Shown: positions 1-9,461, numbered from the stretch's first letter. The stretch: DNA of 64,000 bases from Versatilivorator sp963663845 (GCA_963663845.2 OY760650.2:4092001-4156000); one strand, 5' to 3'. Notes: generated from the letters alone by a model not told the origin. Numbers and translations are program-made.

Positions 1-1536
1 CAGGGTGATGGGGACCACGGGCAGGAAGCCCAGAATGGTGGTCCCGCCGGCTGTCCTGGAGATCAGGTCGAGATGGCCCCAGGACAGGATAGCGGCCGGC
101 GCTCCCGAGGGCGCGGGAACCAGCGCCTGCAGCAGGGCGATGGCGCCGACCGAGCCGCCGGCCCACAGGGTGGTGGCCAAGGCGCCCCAGCGGGTGCTGC
201 GCTTCCAGAAGAGGGCCGCCACCAGCAGGGGAAGGAGAGCGGCGTAGCCCGTAAAGGAGTACTGTACGGCCACCAGGAATATGGTGGCCGGAGTCTTCAG
301 GGCGATGACAAAGGCTGCCGAAGTGATCAGCGCCACGAACAGACGGCCGGTCTGAACCTGGGCGCGGTCCCCGAACCGCTTCTTGCCTCCATAGAAGGCG
401 AAGATGTCCTCGGTGAACATGGTCGAGAGCGCCAGGATCTGGGAGTCACTGGCCATCACGGCCGCCAGGATGCCAGCGCCCAGGATGCCGGCCAGCCACA
501 GGGGCGCGTAGCGGTCCAGCAACAGCGGGATGACGTCATCGGCAGCCATGCGGCGGCGGAGGTCGCTTTCCCTTTCGGGAGTCAGCTCGGTTCCGGAGGT
601 CGCCAGCGTTTGACGGGCGGCCTGCTTTTCCTGGATTCGTGGAAAGTCTTCGGCGCCGTTGGCCGCCACCCCCAGAAAGACGCAGGGAAGCCAGATGGCC
701 AGGATGCAGACGGGATAGAGGATCACCGTCTTGCGGAACTGGGCCATGCGGCGGGCGGTCAGGCAGAAGATGCCGATGTGGGGAAAGCAGATCGCAGACA
801 GCGGGATGAAGGTGTAGCTGAGGTAATAGAGCGGCGAGACGTTTTCCCGGGTGAGCAGGGGGGCCAGGGCGGGGGATTGGGCGATTCTCTCCATGGCGGC
901 GCCGAACCCGCCCATTCCGGCGCCGATCACCCCAAGCGCGGCCACGCCGAAACTCAGGAACAGCGTGGTCTGAAGGGTGTTCACCCAGGCGGTGCCGCGC
1001 ATGCCTCCAAAGAAGACGTAGCTCATCACCACCAGAGCCACCAGGCTGCCGCCCATCCAATAAGGGACCCAGCCGCCGCTGATCGCTTGCAGGATGGTCC
1101 CGCCTCCCTTGACGGCGATGATGATGTAGGGGACCAGGAAGAGCGCTTGCAGGGCAAAGATGGCCGTTCCGATGTGGCTGCATTCCCAGCGGTCCCGGAA
1201 CATCTGGACCGGGGTCATGAAGCCGTGCTTCTTGCCCAGCGCCCAGGTGCGGGTGCCGATCAGCAGGAGGGTCAGGGGAATGATGAGCGCCGAGGAGGAA
1301 CCCATCAGGCCGTAGGTGACGATCCCGTTGTTGAAGGCGTGACCCGAGGCCCCCAGGATGGTGAAGGCGGTCATGTTGGTCCCGAACAGCGAGAAGAGAA
1401 AGACGAAGGGACCCAGGGAACGGCCGGCCAGAAAATAGTCTTCGGCCGCCTGCCTGGAGGCTGAGCGGCGAAAGGCGAAGATTCCGATGTAGAGAACCAG
1501 GGCCAGGTAGACCAGCACGACCAGAGTGGGGATCAT
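1..1536 (-). CDS. Sodium:solute symporter (SSS family), 3' end outside window
   Basis: The minus-strand frame is open from an ATG at 1536 to the window edge, so the C-terminus is missing. The protein (about 510 residues visible) starts MIPTLVVLVYLALVLYIG and has many hydrophobic helices. It carries early SSS-type segments such as DYFLAGRSLGPF and GTNMTAFTILGASGHAF. Proteins of this family take up small solutes (organic acids, amino acids, sugars, vitamins) with Na+; the substrate cannot be read from sequence. Its start overlaps the stop of the upstream DUF3311 gene by 4 bp (ATGA), so the two are translationally coupled. Pairing of a DUF3311 protein with an SSS permease is a common arrangement. 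Confidence 0.9.
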   Translation of the reverse strand, partial: MIPTLVVLVYLALVLYIGIFAFRRSASRQAAEDYFLAGRSLGPFVFLFSLFGTNMTAFTILGASGHAFNNGIVTYGLMGSSSALIIPLTLLLIGTRTWALGKKHGFMTPVQMFRDRWECSHIGTAIFALQALFLVPYIIIAVKGGGTILQAISGGWVPYWMGGSLVALVVMSYVFFGGMRGTAWVNTLQTTLFLSFGVAALGVIGAGMGGFGAAMERIAQSPALAPLLTRENVSPLYYLSYTFIPLSAICFPHIGIFCLTARRMAQFRKTVILYPVCILAIWLPCVFLGVAANGAEDFPRIQEKQAARQTLATSGTELTPERESDLRRRMAADDVIPLLLDRYAPLWLAGILGAGILAAVMASDSQILALSTMFTEDIFAFYGGKKRFGDRAQVQTGRLFVALITSAAFVIALKTPATIFLVAVQYSFTGYAALLPLLVAALFWKRSTRWGALATTLWAGGSVGAIALLQALVPAPSGAPAAILSWGHLDLISRTAGGTTILGFLPVVPITL

Positions 1537-1799
1537 GACGGAGTCGGTTTCTCGGAGCGGGCGGAGGGAGCGGGCTCGTCGCCATCGGCAGCTTTCTCCA
1601 GGTGTCCGGGCCAACAGTACCGGACCAGGAGCCCCATGAGGCCGGCCGCGGCGACGGAATAGAGCGCATGGTAGAAGAGGCCGATGGGGACGATACCCAG
1701 GATGAGCGGATCGGACTGGCGCCAGAACCAGAAATCCTGGTGGAGGCCGTAGAAGACCAGGACGGCAAGGGCCAGCAGGAATGGCATTTTCTTCTTCAA
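1533..1799 (-). CDS. DUF3311 small membrane protein, symporter partner
   Basis: An 88-residue protein with two predicted membrane helices (about residues 5-22 and 33-62) and a charged, proline-rich C-terminal tail. The helix-loop-helix pattern with FYGLHQDFWFW and PLILGIVPIGLFYHALYS fits DUF3311, a family of small proteins encoded next to sodium:solute symporters. The function is unknown and is assumed to be an accessory subunit. The gene overlaps the downstream symporter gene by 4 bp. The family call rests on pattern and context. Confidence 0.8.
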   Translation of the reverse strand: MKKKMPFLLALAVLVFYGLHQDFWFWRQSDPLILGIVPIGLFYHALYSVAAAGLMGLLVRYCWPGHLEKAADGDEPAPSARSEKPTPS

Positions 1800-1844
1800 T
1801 TTGGCTGTGCGCTCCTATCGCCCCATTCGGCCGGGACGGGATCG

Positions 1845-1870
1845 CCCGGGAGCGCGGGCGTCCCGCCCGC
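1845..1870. repeat. Single REP-like GC-rich palindromic arm
   Basis: The sequence contains GGGAGCGCGGGCGTCCCGCC, which matches one terminal arm of the ~203-bp inverted-repeat element found in full at 28.5-30.2, 38.9, 39.3 and 61.5 kb. Here only one arm is present, upstream of the DUF3311/symporter operon. The GCGGGCG/CGCCCGC core can form a hairpin. Confidence 0.6.
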
Positions 1871-1960
1871 ATCCGCAAGCCGCTCATTGTAGCACCCGGC
1901 CCGCATCGGGGCGGAGCGGAGTCTACCGCGGAGGAGACGTTCGGCCTTCGGGCTGGCGGC

Positions 1961-3388
1961 TCACTTGCCGAAATCCAGGTTGGTTTCTGTGGCGAACCGG
2001 CGATAGTTCATCCACTTGTTTTCGTTCCGGTTGATCCAGCCGCGTCTTCCCAACAGATCGTCCCTGGATTTGAGAGGCAGCCAGAAAGTGGCGCCTTCGA
2101 TATCCACGGGGCCGTAATCGATCTGAAAGCGCGCCTGTCGAACCGGAAAATCGGCCGGGACGCCAAAGATTCGCTCACCCACGATTCGCAGCACCGCCGA
2201 GGATTCCTTGGCGACGTGGATTCGTCCTTCGTAGCCCACCCTGACGAAGTTCTGCAGGGTGCCGTCGTGCAGGACGCCCGTATACAAGGGGTAGCCCGAC
2301 GGGTGGGTGACGGCAAAGGCGACCGCCGGCTGCCCGTCCACCAGGCTGTCTCCCTCGTGGAAGAAGCGGGCGGGCGAATCCGGCTGGAACAGAGCCTGCA
2401 AGGCGCTGCCGAACTCTCCCATGCCGCTGATTTCTCGAATGTGCCTTTGGGAGGGCTTCCCATCCACGGTGAGGGTCAAATAGGATTCGGCCCCGCCCAC
2501 GAACTGAACCTTGGTGACGACGTCATGGCGTTTTTTCAACGCCGCGTTTCCCTGACCTCGGTTGTCGGACCGCTTGGTGATCTGGGTGCAGACGAAATCG
2601 GGCAGTTGGGCGGTAAAGCTCAAGGCCCATTGTCTGGCGCGTTCCAACAGCGCTTGGGAACTCTGCGAACCATAAATGATAGCGCGGGCTTGGGTTGAGG
2701 CTTTCCGGCCTTTGGCGCCCGCCTCACCGCCCGCCTGAAGTTCCGCCTCGCTTCCTCCCAACAGCCGGGCCAGTTCCCGGTGTCCGTGCCGAGCGGCCAC
2801 CCGGGCCGGCAGCCGTCCGTCCCTCGGAGTGGTCGGATCGACCCCTTGGGCCAGCAGCAACCGGGCCAGCCCGGCATGCCCGGTCCCTGCCGCCAGGTGG
2901 AGCAGTCGAGGCCCGCAGCCGGAGCAGCGACCCCCCAGGCGGGCGCCATACCTCAACAGCAGGCGGGCGATTTCACCATCGCCGACCCCTGCCGCCAACT
3001 GCAGCGACACCAGGGTCTTGCCGCCTTCATCGCGGGCCACCAGGTTCGGATTGGCTCCCTGCTCCAGGAGCAGCCTGGTGACCTCCTGGTGCCGGTGTTC
3101 CACGGCCTGGTGAAGCGGCGTGCGGCCTGTCTCGTCCTGCCTCCGGTTGGGGTCAGCCCCTTTCTGCAGCAGCAGGCGGGCGATTTCGAGGTGGCCCCGG
3201 CGGGCGGCAAGGTGCAGGGGGGTGAGGTTGCCGGGGTCCTTGCGGTTGGGATCGGCGCCCTTGTCGAGCTCGAGGCGAACCGATGCCGCATCTCCCTCGG
3301 TGACGGCCTGGTGCAGCCGAGCGGAAGGCGCGTCCGATCCGGCCGCGGAAACGGACAGAGCAATGACGATGCTGACGAGGGGACTCAT
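1961..3388 (-). CDS. Secreted ankyrin-repeat protein with acidobacterial LPDFVCTQ-type domain
   Basis: 475 residues. Residues 1-20 look like a signal peptide. Residues about 24-212 hold roughly six ankyrin repeats with clear TPLHLAARRGH and ARLLLQKGADPN consensus pieces, a protein-binding scaffold. Residues about 240-475 form a second domain beginning with QLPDFVCTQITKR, a motif I associate with secreted Acidobacteriota proteins of unknown function. It is followed by beta-rich sequence and an aromatic-rich end (WINRNENKWMNYRRFATET). The protein is probably periplasmic. The ligand is unknown. No close operon partner is evident; the next gene downstream is the symporter pair. Confidence 0.8.
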   Translation of the reverse strand: MSPLVSIVIALSVSAAGSDAPSARLHQAVTEGDAASVRLELDKGADPNRKDPGNLTPLHLAARRGHLEIARLLLQKGADPNRRQDETGRTPLHQAVEHRHQEVTRLLLEQGANPNLVARDEGGKTLVSLQLAAGVGDGEIARLLLRYGARLGGRCSGCGPRLLHLAAGTGHAGLARLLLAQGVDPTTPRDGRLPARVAARHGHRELARLLGGSEAELQAGGEAGAKGRKASTQARAIIYGSQSSQALLERARQWALSFTAQLPDFVCTQITKRSDNRGQGNAALKKRHDVVTKVQFVGGAESYLTLTVDGKPSQRHIREISGMGEFGSALQALFQPDSPARFFHEGDSLVDGQPAVAFAVTHPSGYPLYTGVLHDGTLQNFVRVGYEGRIHVAKESSAVLRIVGERIFGVPADFPVRQARFQIDYGPVDIEGATFWLPLKSRDDLLGRRGWINRNENKWMNYRRFATETNLDFGK

Positions 3389-3409
3389 GGATTCTCCCCT
3401 GGCGGAAGG

Positions 3410-3796
3410 TTATTGAGAGACATCCGGATTTCGTCCCGGAACCGCCCATGTCAGGGTTCCGTCGTTGGAGCGATTGTCCACCGCCACTGCCCAGAGATGC
3501 GCAAACCCGGCTTCAGAACCCTTCCCGACCCCATCCGGCTCCGACGAGACGATGCGGCAGCACCCCTTGATTTCCCACTGGATGGAACCGTTTTCAACCG
3601 GGACGCCGATGGTCTTCTGCTGCCAGGAAAGTGGGGCCATTTCAAATGCGATGGTCTCCATGAGACGTCCCTGCGAATCGAAAACCCTGGCCCGAATCGA
3701 GCTGTGTTCGATCAGGCTCAAGGCGCCGACATTCACCCGCTGACGGTCATCGGCGGTGATTCCGGCATGATATCCCCGGGCTGCTTCAATCAACAT
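3410..3796 (-). CDS. Hypothetical protein resembling a secreted beta-repeat domain, possibly a fragment
   Basis: About 128 residues from the ATG at 3796. The frame stays open to 3907, but the extra 37 residues look like noise and would overlap the upstream gene. The segment RVNVGALSLIEHSSIRARVF, followed by DSQGRL, resembles the repeated beta-domain of large secreted Acidobacteriota proteins in which lines begin R-T/V-N-x-G. Here only one such unit is present and there is no signal peptide. It could be a remnant of a larger gene. No function can be assigned. Confidence 0.5.
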   Translation of the reverse strand: MLIEAARGYHAGITADDRQRVNVGALSLIEHSSIRARVFDSQGRLMETIAFEMAPLSWQQKTIGVPVENGSIQWEIKGCCRIVSSEPDGVGKGSEAGFAHLWAVAVDNRSNDGTLTWAVPGRNPDVSQ

Positions 3797-3869
3797 CCAG
3801 TGGTCGGAGGCCGGGGCGCACCCACGGCACAGTAACCGCAACGGTCCAAGGTCCGCGGCACCTGGTCTG

Positions 3870-4337
3870 CTAGTCGCGCGGACGCGGCGAGTCCGCGGGC
3901 GGCGCATGCTTGCAGCCTGTGAAATTGAGATGGTTCGGATTCACCCACCACTGATTTTCAATATCACGCCGCAACGGAGAGTCCATCGGCAGGCATACCG
4001 TTCCGGGTTTGGCGATTTCGCACGGGTCCGGCGCGGCCGATTCAACCCATAGTCGCTTGAACTCATCGGTGTAGGGTGGCTCGCTCGGGTGAAGTTCCTC
4101 AAACCTGGCCTGAACACCATTGATGTATTTGTTCCACCGCCGATGGGCCTGCTCATCGAATCGGTGGCCTGGATGCGAAGGTAGTTTCGCGATGCCGTCC
4201 AGGTAATGGTCCCACTGCCGATAAGCCTCCTGGTTGTAGTGGCGCACTGCCCCCCGCGGCGATTCGGCATGAGGGTCGCTGAGCGACAACATCCCAGCGA
4301 TACCGGCGATTCCAACGAGGCTAAACCAATAACGCAT
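3870..4337 (-). CDS. Hypothetical secreted protein
   Basis: 155 residues from the ATG at 4337. That start is preferred because a strong AAGGAGG lies 6 nt upstream; an ATG at 4370 would add 11 residues without a ribosome site. The N-terminus (MRYWFSLVGIAGIAGMLSLS) is a signal peptide. The mature part is polar, with two related segments (YRQWDHYLDGI and HRRWNKYINGV) that suggest an internal duplication, and three cysteines near the C-terminus. I do not recognise the family. Confidence 0.7.
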   Translation of the reverse strand: MRYWFSLVGIAGIAGMLSLSDPHAESPRGAVRHYNQEAYRQWDHYLDGIAKLPSHPGHRFDEQAHRRWNKYINGVQARFEELHPSEPPYTDEFKRLWVESAAPDPCEIAKPGTVCLPMDSPLRRDIENQWWVNPNHLNFTGCKHAPPADSPRPRD

Positions 4338-4440
4338 ATCGACCTCCTTGGCTGGCCGCACAGCGGCCATGGTTGGAACGAGTTATTTGCCTCCTACTCT
4401 CTATAAACAATCGAAACGGCGATCCATCACAATTTTTTTC

Positions 4441-4903
4441 GAGCCTTTTGCAAAATTTCCAATCGGGAATGACATGGCGGCAGCAAAGGTGAGGGGCTGG
4501 CAGCTCCGGCATTCACCACAAAAGGCACAAAAGGCACAAAATGAGTTGCGTGATTTCGAGCCTTGACCATCGGAGGATTTTTTTGTGTTTTTGTGCCTTT
4601 TGTGGCCATTCCCGGAAAAGCTCCCTCTGCCGATTTTTGCAAACGCATCATTCCAAGTAAACAAGCACGTTCCCCATTGCAGAATCGTGGGTTACGGGAA
4701 AGCTGCGAAGCTGCGGTTGGAGTGGGTATCCGACGCGACGCCCCCTACAAGCCATCCTTATAGAGCTGCGAAGCAGCGGCTCAGGGTAGCCCCAGGCGGA
4801 AGCCTGGGGTCGTATGGGTTCTGCACCAACCCAGCCGCGAATGCGGCGATTAGGAAGCACCCTTCCGAAAAGCACCGACTCTCGAGCCTCTTGCAAAAGG
4901 CTC
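4441..4903 (-). repeat. MITE-like element with 13-bp terminal inverted repeats (long form)
   Basis: The ends are perfect inverted repeats: GAGCCTTTTGCAA at 4441-4453 and TTGCAAAAGGCTC at 4891-4903. The left half carries CACAAAAGGCACAAAA and its inverse. The right half carries the palindrome CCAGGCGGAAGCCTGGG and a GCTGCGAAGC motif. A second long copy lies inverted at 48587-49060, and shortened forms are at 19186-19402 and 38641-38827. The flanks are near-identical (CAATTTTTTTC on the left, CAATTTTTTCC on the right), possibly a target duplication. There is no coding sequence; short frames inside it are phantom. It fills the gap between two hypothetical genes. Confidence 0.8.
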
Positions 4904-4916
4904 CAATTTTTTCCGG

Positions 4917-5642
4917 TCAATTCCCCGCCTGCGCGCCCTGTACGGGTAGTCTTGGCAAAAGAAGCGGCAGATTGTCCCGCATCACAGCTCGGCGGGCTTG
5001 GCGACGGAGCCGTTCCCGACTTGATTCCTCGAGGAATGTGGGGGCCGGCACGTCTTCCAAAGCCGTCGTGTCTGAACTCTCCTCCTTGTCTGTCGGTTTC
5101 GGCATTCTTGCACCGGGTGAATCGGGCAGGATGGTGATGAAGGTAACGTCCTTGGGACGAAGAGCCCGGTTCACCAATAGGGCGACTCCCGTGGCAATGG
5201 CTATACTGGCGGCGTAACTGCCATAATACTTGTCGCCGGGTTCACCGGCCTCGGTTCCGGCAATGGCAACCATGCTTCCCATCATGGTTCCGATAAACGT
5301 TCCCACGGTCGCGGCAACCCGTATCCCCTTGTTCTCCTTGAGCCCTCGGACCTCGATTCGTGAGATGGATTCTCCAGGGATTTGAATCTCGCCCTTGGGG
5401 TTGGCGGTTGGATTGCTGCTGTTCTTGACGCTAAAGACAAGCGACGCAGCGTTCACCCTTCTGATTCGTCCCTCCAACCGTCCGCCTTCGGCGATTTGCA
5501 GTGTGACCAGTTTGTCGCCGATCAAGTTCTTCAGCTCGCTCCACCGGACTTCCAGAAGCTCTTCCCGATCCGATCCCGGCAAATCGCTGCCCAGCGCCAG
5601 GAACACCACCAAACAGCCAATGCCTCGAACCAAGCTCGTCAC
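4917..5642 (-). CDS. Hypothetical membrane-anchored protein
   Basis: 241 residues. An N-terminal hydrophobic stretch (MTSLVRGIGCLVVFLALGSDL) is a signal peptide or anchor. It is followed by a compact beta-rich part (LVTLQIAEGGRLEGRIRRVN, IPGESISRIEVRG), then two hydrophobic segments at about residues 108-128 and 143-160, then a charged C-terminal tail with basic runs. No family was recognised. Its 3' end abuts the repeat element at 4441-4903. It is transcribed divergently from the TAXI gene across a 205-bp gap. Confidence 0.65.
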   Translation of the reverse strand: MTSLVRGIGCLVVFLALGSDLPGSDREELLEVRWSELKNLIGDKLVTLQIAEGGRLEGRIRRVNAASLVFSVKNSSNPTANPKGEIQIPGESISRIEVRGLKENKGIRVAATVGTFIGTMMGSMVAIAGTEAGEPGDKYYGSYAASIAIATGVALLVNRALRPKDVTFITILPDSPGARMPKPTDKEESSDTTALEDVPAPTFLEESSRERLRRQARRAVMRDNLPLLLPRLPVQGAQAGN

Positions 5643-5847
5643 GGCAACCTCCCTTCAGTCAGCAACCTCCCCTTACCGCAACCCCGAGCCCGGAGCATAG
5701 ACCCTCGGCTGCCCTCGGGCAAGCCTCCTTTGTCCCTGGCCCCGCAGGGGGCGCCGCGGCCATGGCTCTGAGCTTTGAAGGTGTGATAACGTCAAGATCG
5801 ATGTTTCCGCTAGTGACACGCGAGCGAGTCGGGTCGAGGAATCGTTC

Positions 5848-7038
5848 ATGAGGCAAAAGACCGGACGATGGCTGTGGGTTGGCTTGCTGCTGGCTCTGGG
5901 CCTGGGGGCCGTGGCCTGCCAACAGGGGGAGCGGCGCCGTTTCCTCAGTCTGGGGACGGCTCCGGTGGGGGGGACCTTTCCGGTCGTGGGCGGGGCCATT
6001 GCCGAGGTGCTCAACCTGCACCGGGACTCCCGCAACTGGAAGGTTCAAATCAAGGGCAGCAAGGGCAGCCAGGAGAACATCCGGCGCCTGGCCGGCGGCC
6101 AGTTCGAGTTGGGAATGAGCAACTCGGCCATCAGCTATTTCGCCAGCCTGGGCGGCTCCAACTGGAAGTCGGAAGGCAGCTACGAGGTGCGGGCGGTCTG
6201 CACGCTGGCGCCCCTGGTGGCCATGTTCGTCACCAAGCGGGATTCGGGCATACGCGCCATCGGCGACCTGAAGGGAAGGCGGGTGGTGATCGGGCCGGCC
6301 GGGGCAGGCTTCGAGATGTTCGTGATGCCCATCCTGCAGGCTCACGGCGTGACAGCAGACTCCTTCAGCGCCATCTATGCGCCGCAGGGGGTGGCGGTCG
6401 AGATGCTCGGCGACGGGGCCGCCGATGCGGCCTTTCTGGGCGGGGCCTTGCCGGCCCAGTCCATCATCCAGGCCTCCGGGTCGTTCGAGGTCTACGTGAT
6501 TCCCTTCGATCCCAGGGTCCGGGGGCGGTTGATCCGGGACTACGCCTTCTTCAAGCCCATTCCCCACGCCCTGATCAAGTCCAGGTATCCGAAGATTCTG
6601 CACTACGAGCTGGAGGACCGCATGGCTCAAATGAGCCGAGCGGAAGCCCTGGCCTTCATCCGGGACCAGGGGCTGAGGGTGCCGGGAGCCGAATCGATGG
6701 AGCTTGAGGCGCTGCGCAAGGCCCTTGCCGGAGCCCGCTTCGGTTGGCTGAACGTGGGCTCGATGCAGGTGGTGACCCATGAGAGCACTGACAAGCAGTT
6801 GATTCGAAACCTCTTGGAGGTCTTGTGGGAGCAGCGGGAGGAGCTGGCCCGCAGGCATCCGGCCCTGGGATTTCTCCAACTCAGGTCGGTCCCGCTCCCC
6901 GACGGACGGAAACGACTCATTCAGGGCGCCGTCCTCTACACCGGGATCCCGTTTCATCCCGGCGCCGTCGAGTTCTATGAGAGTCACCCGGAGATCGGCT
7001 TCCGGCCCAACCCCGCCAACCGGATCCCGGCCGAATAG
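5848..7038 (+). CDS. TAXI-family TRAP transporter solute-binding lipoprotein
   Basis: 396 residues. The N-terminus is a lipoprotein-type signal with LGAVACQQ, so the protein is probably membrane-tethered in the periplasm. The mature part opens with LSLGTAPVGGTFPVVGGAIA, typical of TAXI (TRAP-associated extracytoplasmic immunogenic) binding proteins, and continues with QFELGMSNSAI and DLKGRRVVIGPAGAG. It captures a small organic solute and hands it to the fused permease encoded downstream at 7262; the substrate is unknown. GAGGA lies 7 nt before the ATG. A 132-bp inverted-repeat element beginning right after the stop separates it from the permease gene. Confidence 0.93.
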   Translation: MRQKTGRWLWVGLLLALGLGAVACQQGERRRFLSLGTAPVGGTFPVVGGAIAEVLNLHRDSRNWKVQIKGSKGSQENIRRLAGGQFELGMSNSAISYFASLGGSNWKSEGSYEVRAVCTLAPLVAMFVTKRDSGIRAIGDLKGRRVVIGPAGAGFEMFVMPILQAHGVTADSFSAIYAPQGVAVEMLGDGAADAAFLGGALPAQSIIQASGSFEVYVIPFDPRVRGRLIRDYAFFKPIPHALIKSRYPKILHYELEDRMAQMSRAEALAFIRDQGLRVPGAESMELEALRKALAGARFGWLNVGSMQVVTHESTDKQLIRNLLEVLWEQREELARRHPALGFLQLRSVPLPDGRKRLIQGAVLYTGIPFHPGAVEFYESHPEIGFRPNPANRIPAE

Positions 7039-7043
7039 TGATT

Positions 7044-7175
7044 AGTGATCAGTGGCTAGTGGTTAGTCGTGCCTCCGCCCTGGCGGGCGGAACATACGAG
7101 AGTGAAACAGATTTGTTTCAGTTGCTGAACGTGTCCATTAAATAACTATCCACTAACCACTGGCCACTGATCACT
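7044..7175. repeat. Inverted-repeat element with AGTGG-rich arms
   Basis: The 24-bp arms at 7044-7067 and 7152-7175 are inverted copies with about one mismatch (the left arm begins AGTGATCAGTGGCTAGTGG). The core contains CCGCCCTGGCGGGCGG and CGAGAGTGAAACAG, which recur at 13570-13613 in a second element with different AGTGG-rich arms. The element starts at the TAG stop of the TAXI gene and separates it from its permease. No coding sequence is seen. Confidence 0.75.
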
Positions 7176-7261
7176 TTTCACCTAGTTGCGCCGCCGTCCC
7201 CTACGATGAGGCGGCTCATACGGGTCGAAACAAGGGAGTGCCAGGCAAGAAAGGTCGGCTC

Positions 7262-9460
7262 ATGTTCGAGCCCGTTAGCAAGCGGCTGATTCCCCTCCTG
7301 AGTGTGCTCCTGTGCCTCTACACTCTGGCCGAGGTCAACTTTCCCCGGCTGCGGCCGCAGTCCCAGTTGGCCCTGTTCGTCATGCTGGGGCTGGTGCTTT
7401 GCTTTCTCGGCACCCCCGCCCGTGAACGCTGGCGGGACTGCCGGCTCGCGCGCCTGTCCGATCTGGCCCTGGCCCTGGCCAGCGTGGCGGCTTGCGGTTA
7501 CGTGGTGCTGATGACGGAGCCGCTCTTCCAGGGGTGGTTCCCCGACCTCTGGCCCTACGGGAAATCGCTGGGGAACCGCGCCGGCATCGAAGGCCCCGCC
7601 GACTTTGTCCTGGGCGCGGTCGGCCTCTTGCTGGTATTGGAAGCCACCCGCCGCTCCATTGGCTGGGTGGTGCCGGCGCTGGCGGCGCTCTTCCTGGCCC
7701 ACAGCTATTACGGGTACCTGGCCCACCAGGACCTCCTGCCCGATCTGCCCGGATGGCTGCTGCCGCATGCCGGGCAGGATGCGGCCTACCTGGTGAGCAC
7801 GACTTTTTCGCAGTCGCTGGGCGTGTTCGGCCCGGCCGCCGGGGTGATGTTCAAGTACGTCTTCCTGTTCGTCATCTTCGGAGCCTTTCTGGAGATGTCG
7901 GGGGCAACCCGGTTCATCATCGATTTCGCCCAAAGAGTGTTTGGCCGCACCCCCGGAGGGCCGGCCAAGGTGGCCGTGCTGGGCAGCGGCTTGATGGGGT
8001 CCCTCTCGGGCAGCGCCGTCGCCAATGCGGTGACCACCGGGACCTTCACCATCCCCATGATGCGTCACGCCGGGTTCGAAAGGCACGTGGCCGGCGGCAT
8101 CACGGCCGCGGCGGCCTCGGGGGGCGCCCTGGTGCCTCCGGTCATGGGCGCCGGCGCCTACATGATGCTGGAGCTGGTGCAGCCCCAGGTGACCTTCCTG
8201 CAGGTGGCCAAGGCGGCCCTGATTCCGGCCATCCTCTACTACCTGTCCATTTTCCTGATCGTGCATTTCTACGCCCGGCGGGCCGGAGCGGTTGCGGCCG
8301 ACCGGGGGCCGGCAGGCCCGGTCTCGCGGTTTCAGGGACTGGTCTTCTTTTCGGCCCTGGGGACCCTGATCCTCTTCCTGCTGATGGGCTTCACCCCCTT
8401 CAAGGCGGTGAGCGGGTCCCTGGTGGTGATTCTGCTGCTGAGCATGGCCGGTCCCGGGACCGGTTTGAGCGCGGCCCCGCGCCGGTGGGCTCTTTCGGCC
8501 TTCGCCCTGGTGGTGGTCCTGCACCAGGCGGTTCTTGCCCAGCCCCCGGCCGTGCCCAAGCTGCGGCTCTACGCCGAGTCGCTCATCAACTCCTGCCTGG
8601 TGGGCCTGTTCGGACTGCTGCTGTTCGCTTTGCTGCACCCCAGGTTGAGGCCGTCCATGCTGGAGGCCCTGGTCAAGGCGGCCAGGAACGGGGTGGCCCT
8701 GATCGCCGCCAGCGCCTGTGTGGGAATCATCATCGGCGTGGTCCAGTCGACGGGTATCGCCACCGACTTCAGCAACGTCATCAAGGGGGTGGTGGAATCG
8801 AGTCTTCTGCTGGCCCTGGTGGGAATCATGATCTGTTCCATCATCCTGGGCATGGGGGTGCCCTCGGTGGTCTGCTACCTGTTGATGGCCACCCTGATGG
8901 GATCGCTGCTGGAACAGATGGGCGTGCAGCCCCTGGCGGCCCACCTGTTCATCTTCTATTTCGGGATGATGTCGATGGTGACCCCACCGGTGGCGCTGGC
9001 CGCCTATGCCAGCGCCTCCATCGCCAAGGCCAGGATCATGAAGACGGCCCTGGCTTCCTTCCGCTTCGCCCTGGTCGGTTTCACCTTGCCCTTCATGTTC
9101 GTCTACCGGCCCGAGCTGCTGCTGCTGGCGCCGAGGGATACCAGCACGCGCCTCAGCGATCGGATCACCTCCAACGCCTCCCTGGATCTGACCCGGCTCG
9201 GCAACCTGTGGGAGCTGGGCCTGGAAGTGGGCACGGCCATTCTCGGGATCTTTGCGCTGGCGGCCGCCATCGCCGGCTATCTCAGGCGGCCCCTGCGGCT
9301 GGATCACCGCTTGATCCTGTTCGCCGCCGCCGCCTGCCTGCTGTCTCCGGAATTTCAGGTTCAGGGATACAACCTGGGCCCCGGTCTGAACCTGGGAGCC
9401 GCCCTTGCCCTGGCGGGCGTGGTGATGGCCAACCGGCGGTGGGCAGGACCCGAAAATTGA
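7262..9460 (+). CDS. TRAP transporter fused permease (DctQM fusion, 4TM/12TM type)
   Basis: 732 residues from the ATG at 7262, which has AAAGG 7 nt upstream; a GTG at 7238 in frame would add 8 residues but has no spaced ribosome site. It is an inner-membrane protein with many transmembrane helices: a small N-terminal part followed by the large DctM-like domain. The latter carries SGSAVANAVTTGTFTIPMM and GALVPPVMGAGAYMM, characteristic of fused TRAP permeases that work with TAXI binding proteins. It catalyses ion-driven uptake of the ligand bound by the 5848-7038 product. Its TGA stop lies just before the promoter of the next operon. Confidence 0.93.
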   Translation: MFEPVSKRLIPLLSVLLCLYTLAEVNFPRLRPQSQLALFVMLGLVLCFLGTPARERWRDCRLARLSDLALALASVAACGYVVLMTEPLFQGWFPDLWPYGKSLGNRAGIEGPADFVLGAVGLLLVLEATRRSIGWVVPALAALFLAHSYYGYLAHQDLLPDLPGWLLPHAGQDAAYLVSTTFSQSLGVFGPAAGVMFKYVFLFVIFGAFLEMSGATRFIIDFAQRVFGRTPGGPAKVAVLGSGLMGSLSGSAVANAVTTGTFTIPMMRHAGFERHVAGGITAAAASGGALVPPVMGAGAYMMLELVQPQVTFLQVAKAALIPAILYYLSIFLIVHFYARRAGAVAADRGPAGPVSRFQGLVFFSALGTLILFLLMGFTPFKAVSGSLVVILLLSMAGPGTGLSAAPRRWALSAFALVVVLHQAVLAQPPAVPKLRLYAESLINSCLVGLFGLLLFALLHPRLRPSMLEALVKAARNGVALIAASACVGIIIGVVQSTGIATDFSNVIKGVVESSLLLALVGIMICSIILGMGVPSVVCYLLMATLMGSLLEQMGVQPLAAHLFIFYFGMMSMVTPPVALAAYASASIAKARIMKTALASFRFALVGFTLPFMFVYRPELLLLAPRDTSTRLSDRITSNASLDLTRLGNLWELGLEVGTAILGIFALAAAIAGYLRRPLRLDHRLILFAAAACLLSPEFQVQGYNLGPGLNLGAALALAGVVMANRRWAGPEN

Positions 9461-9461
9461 C

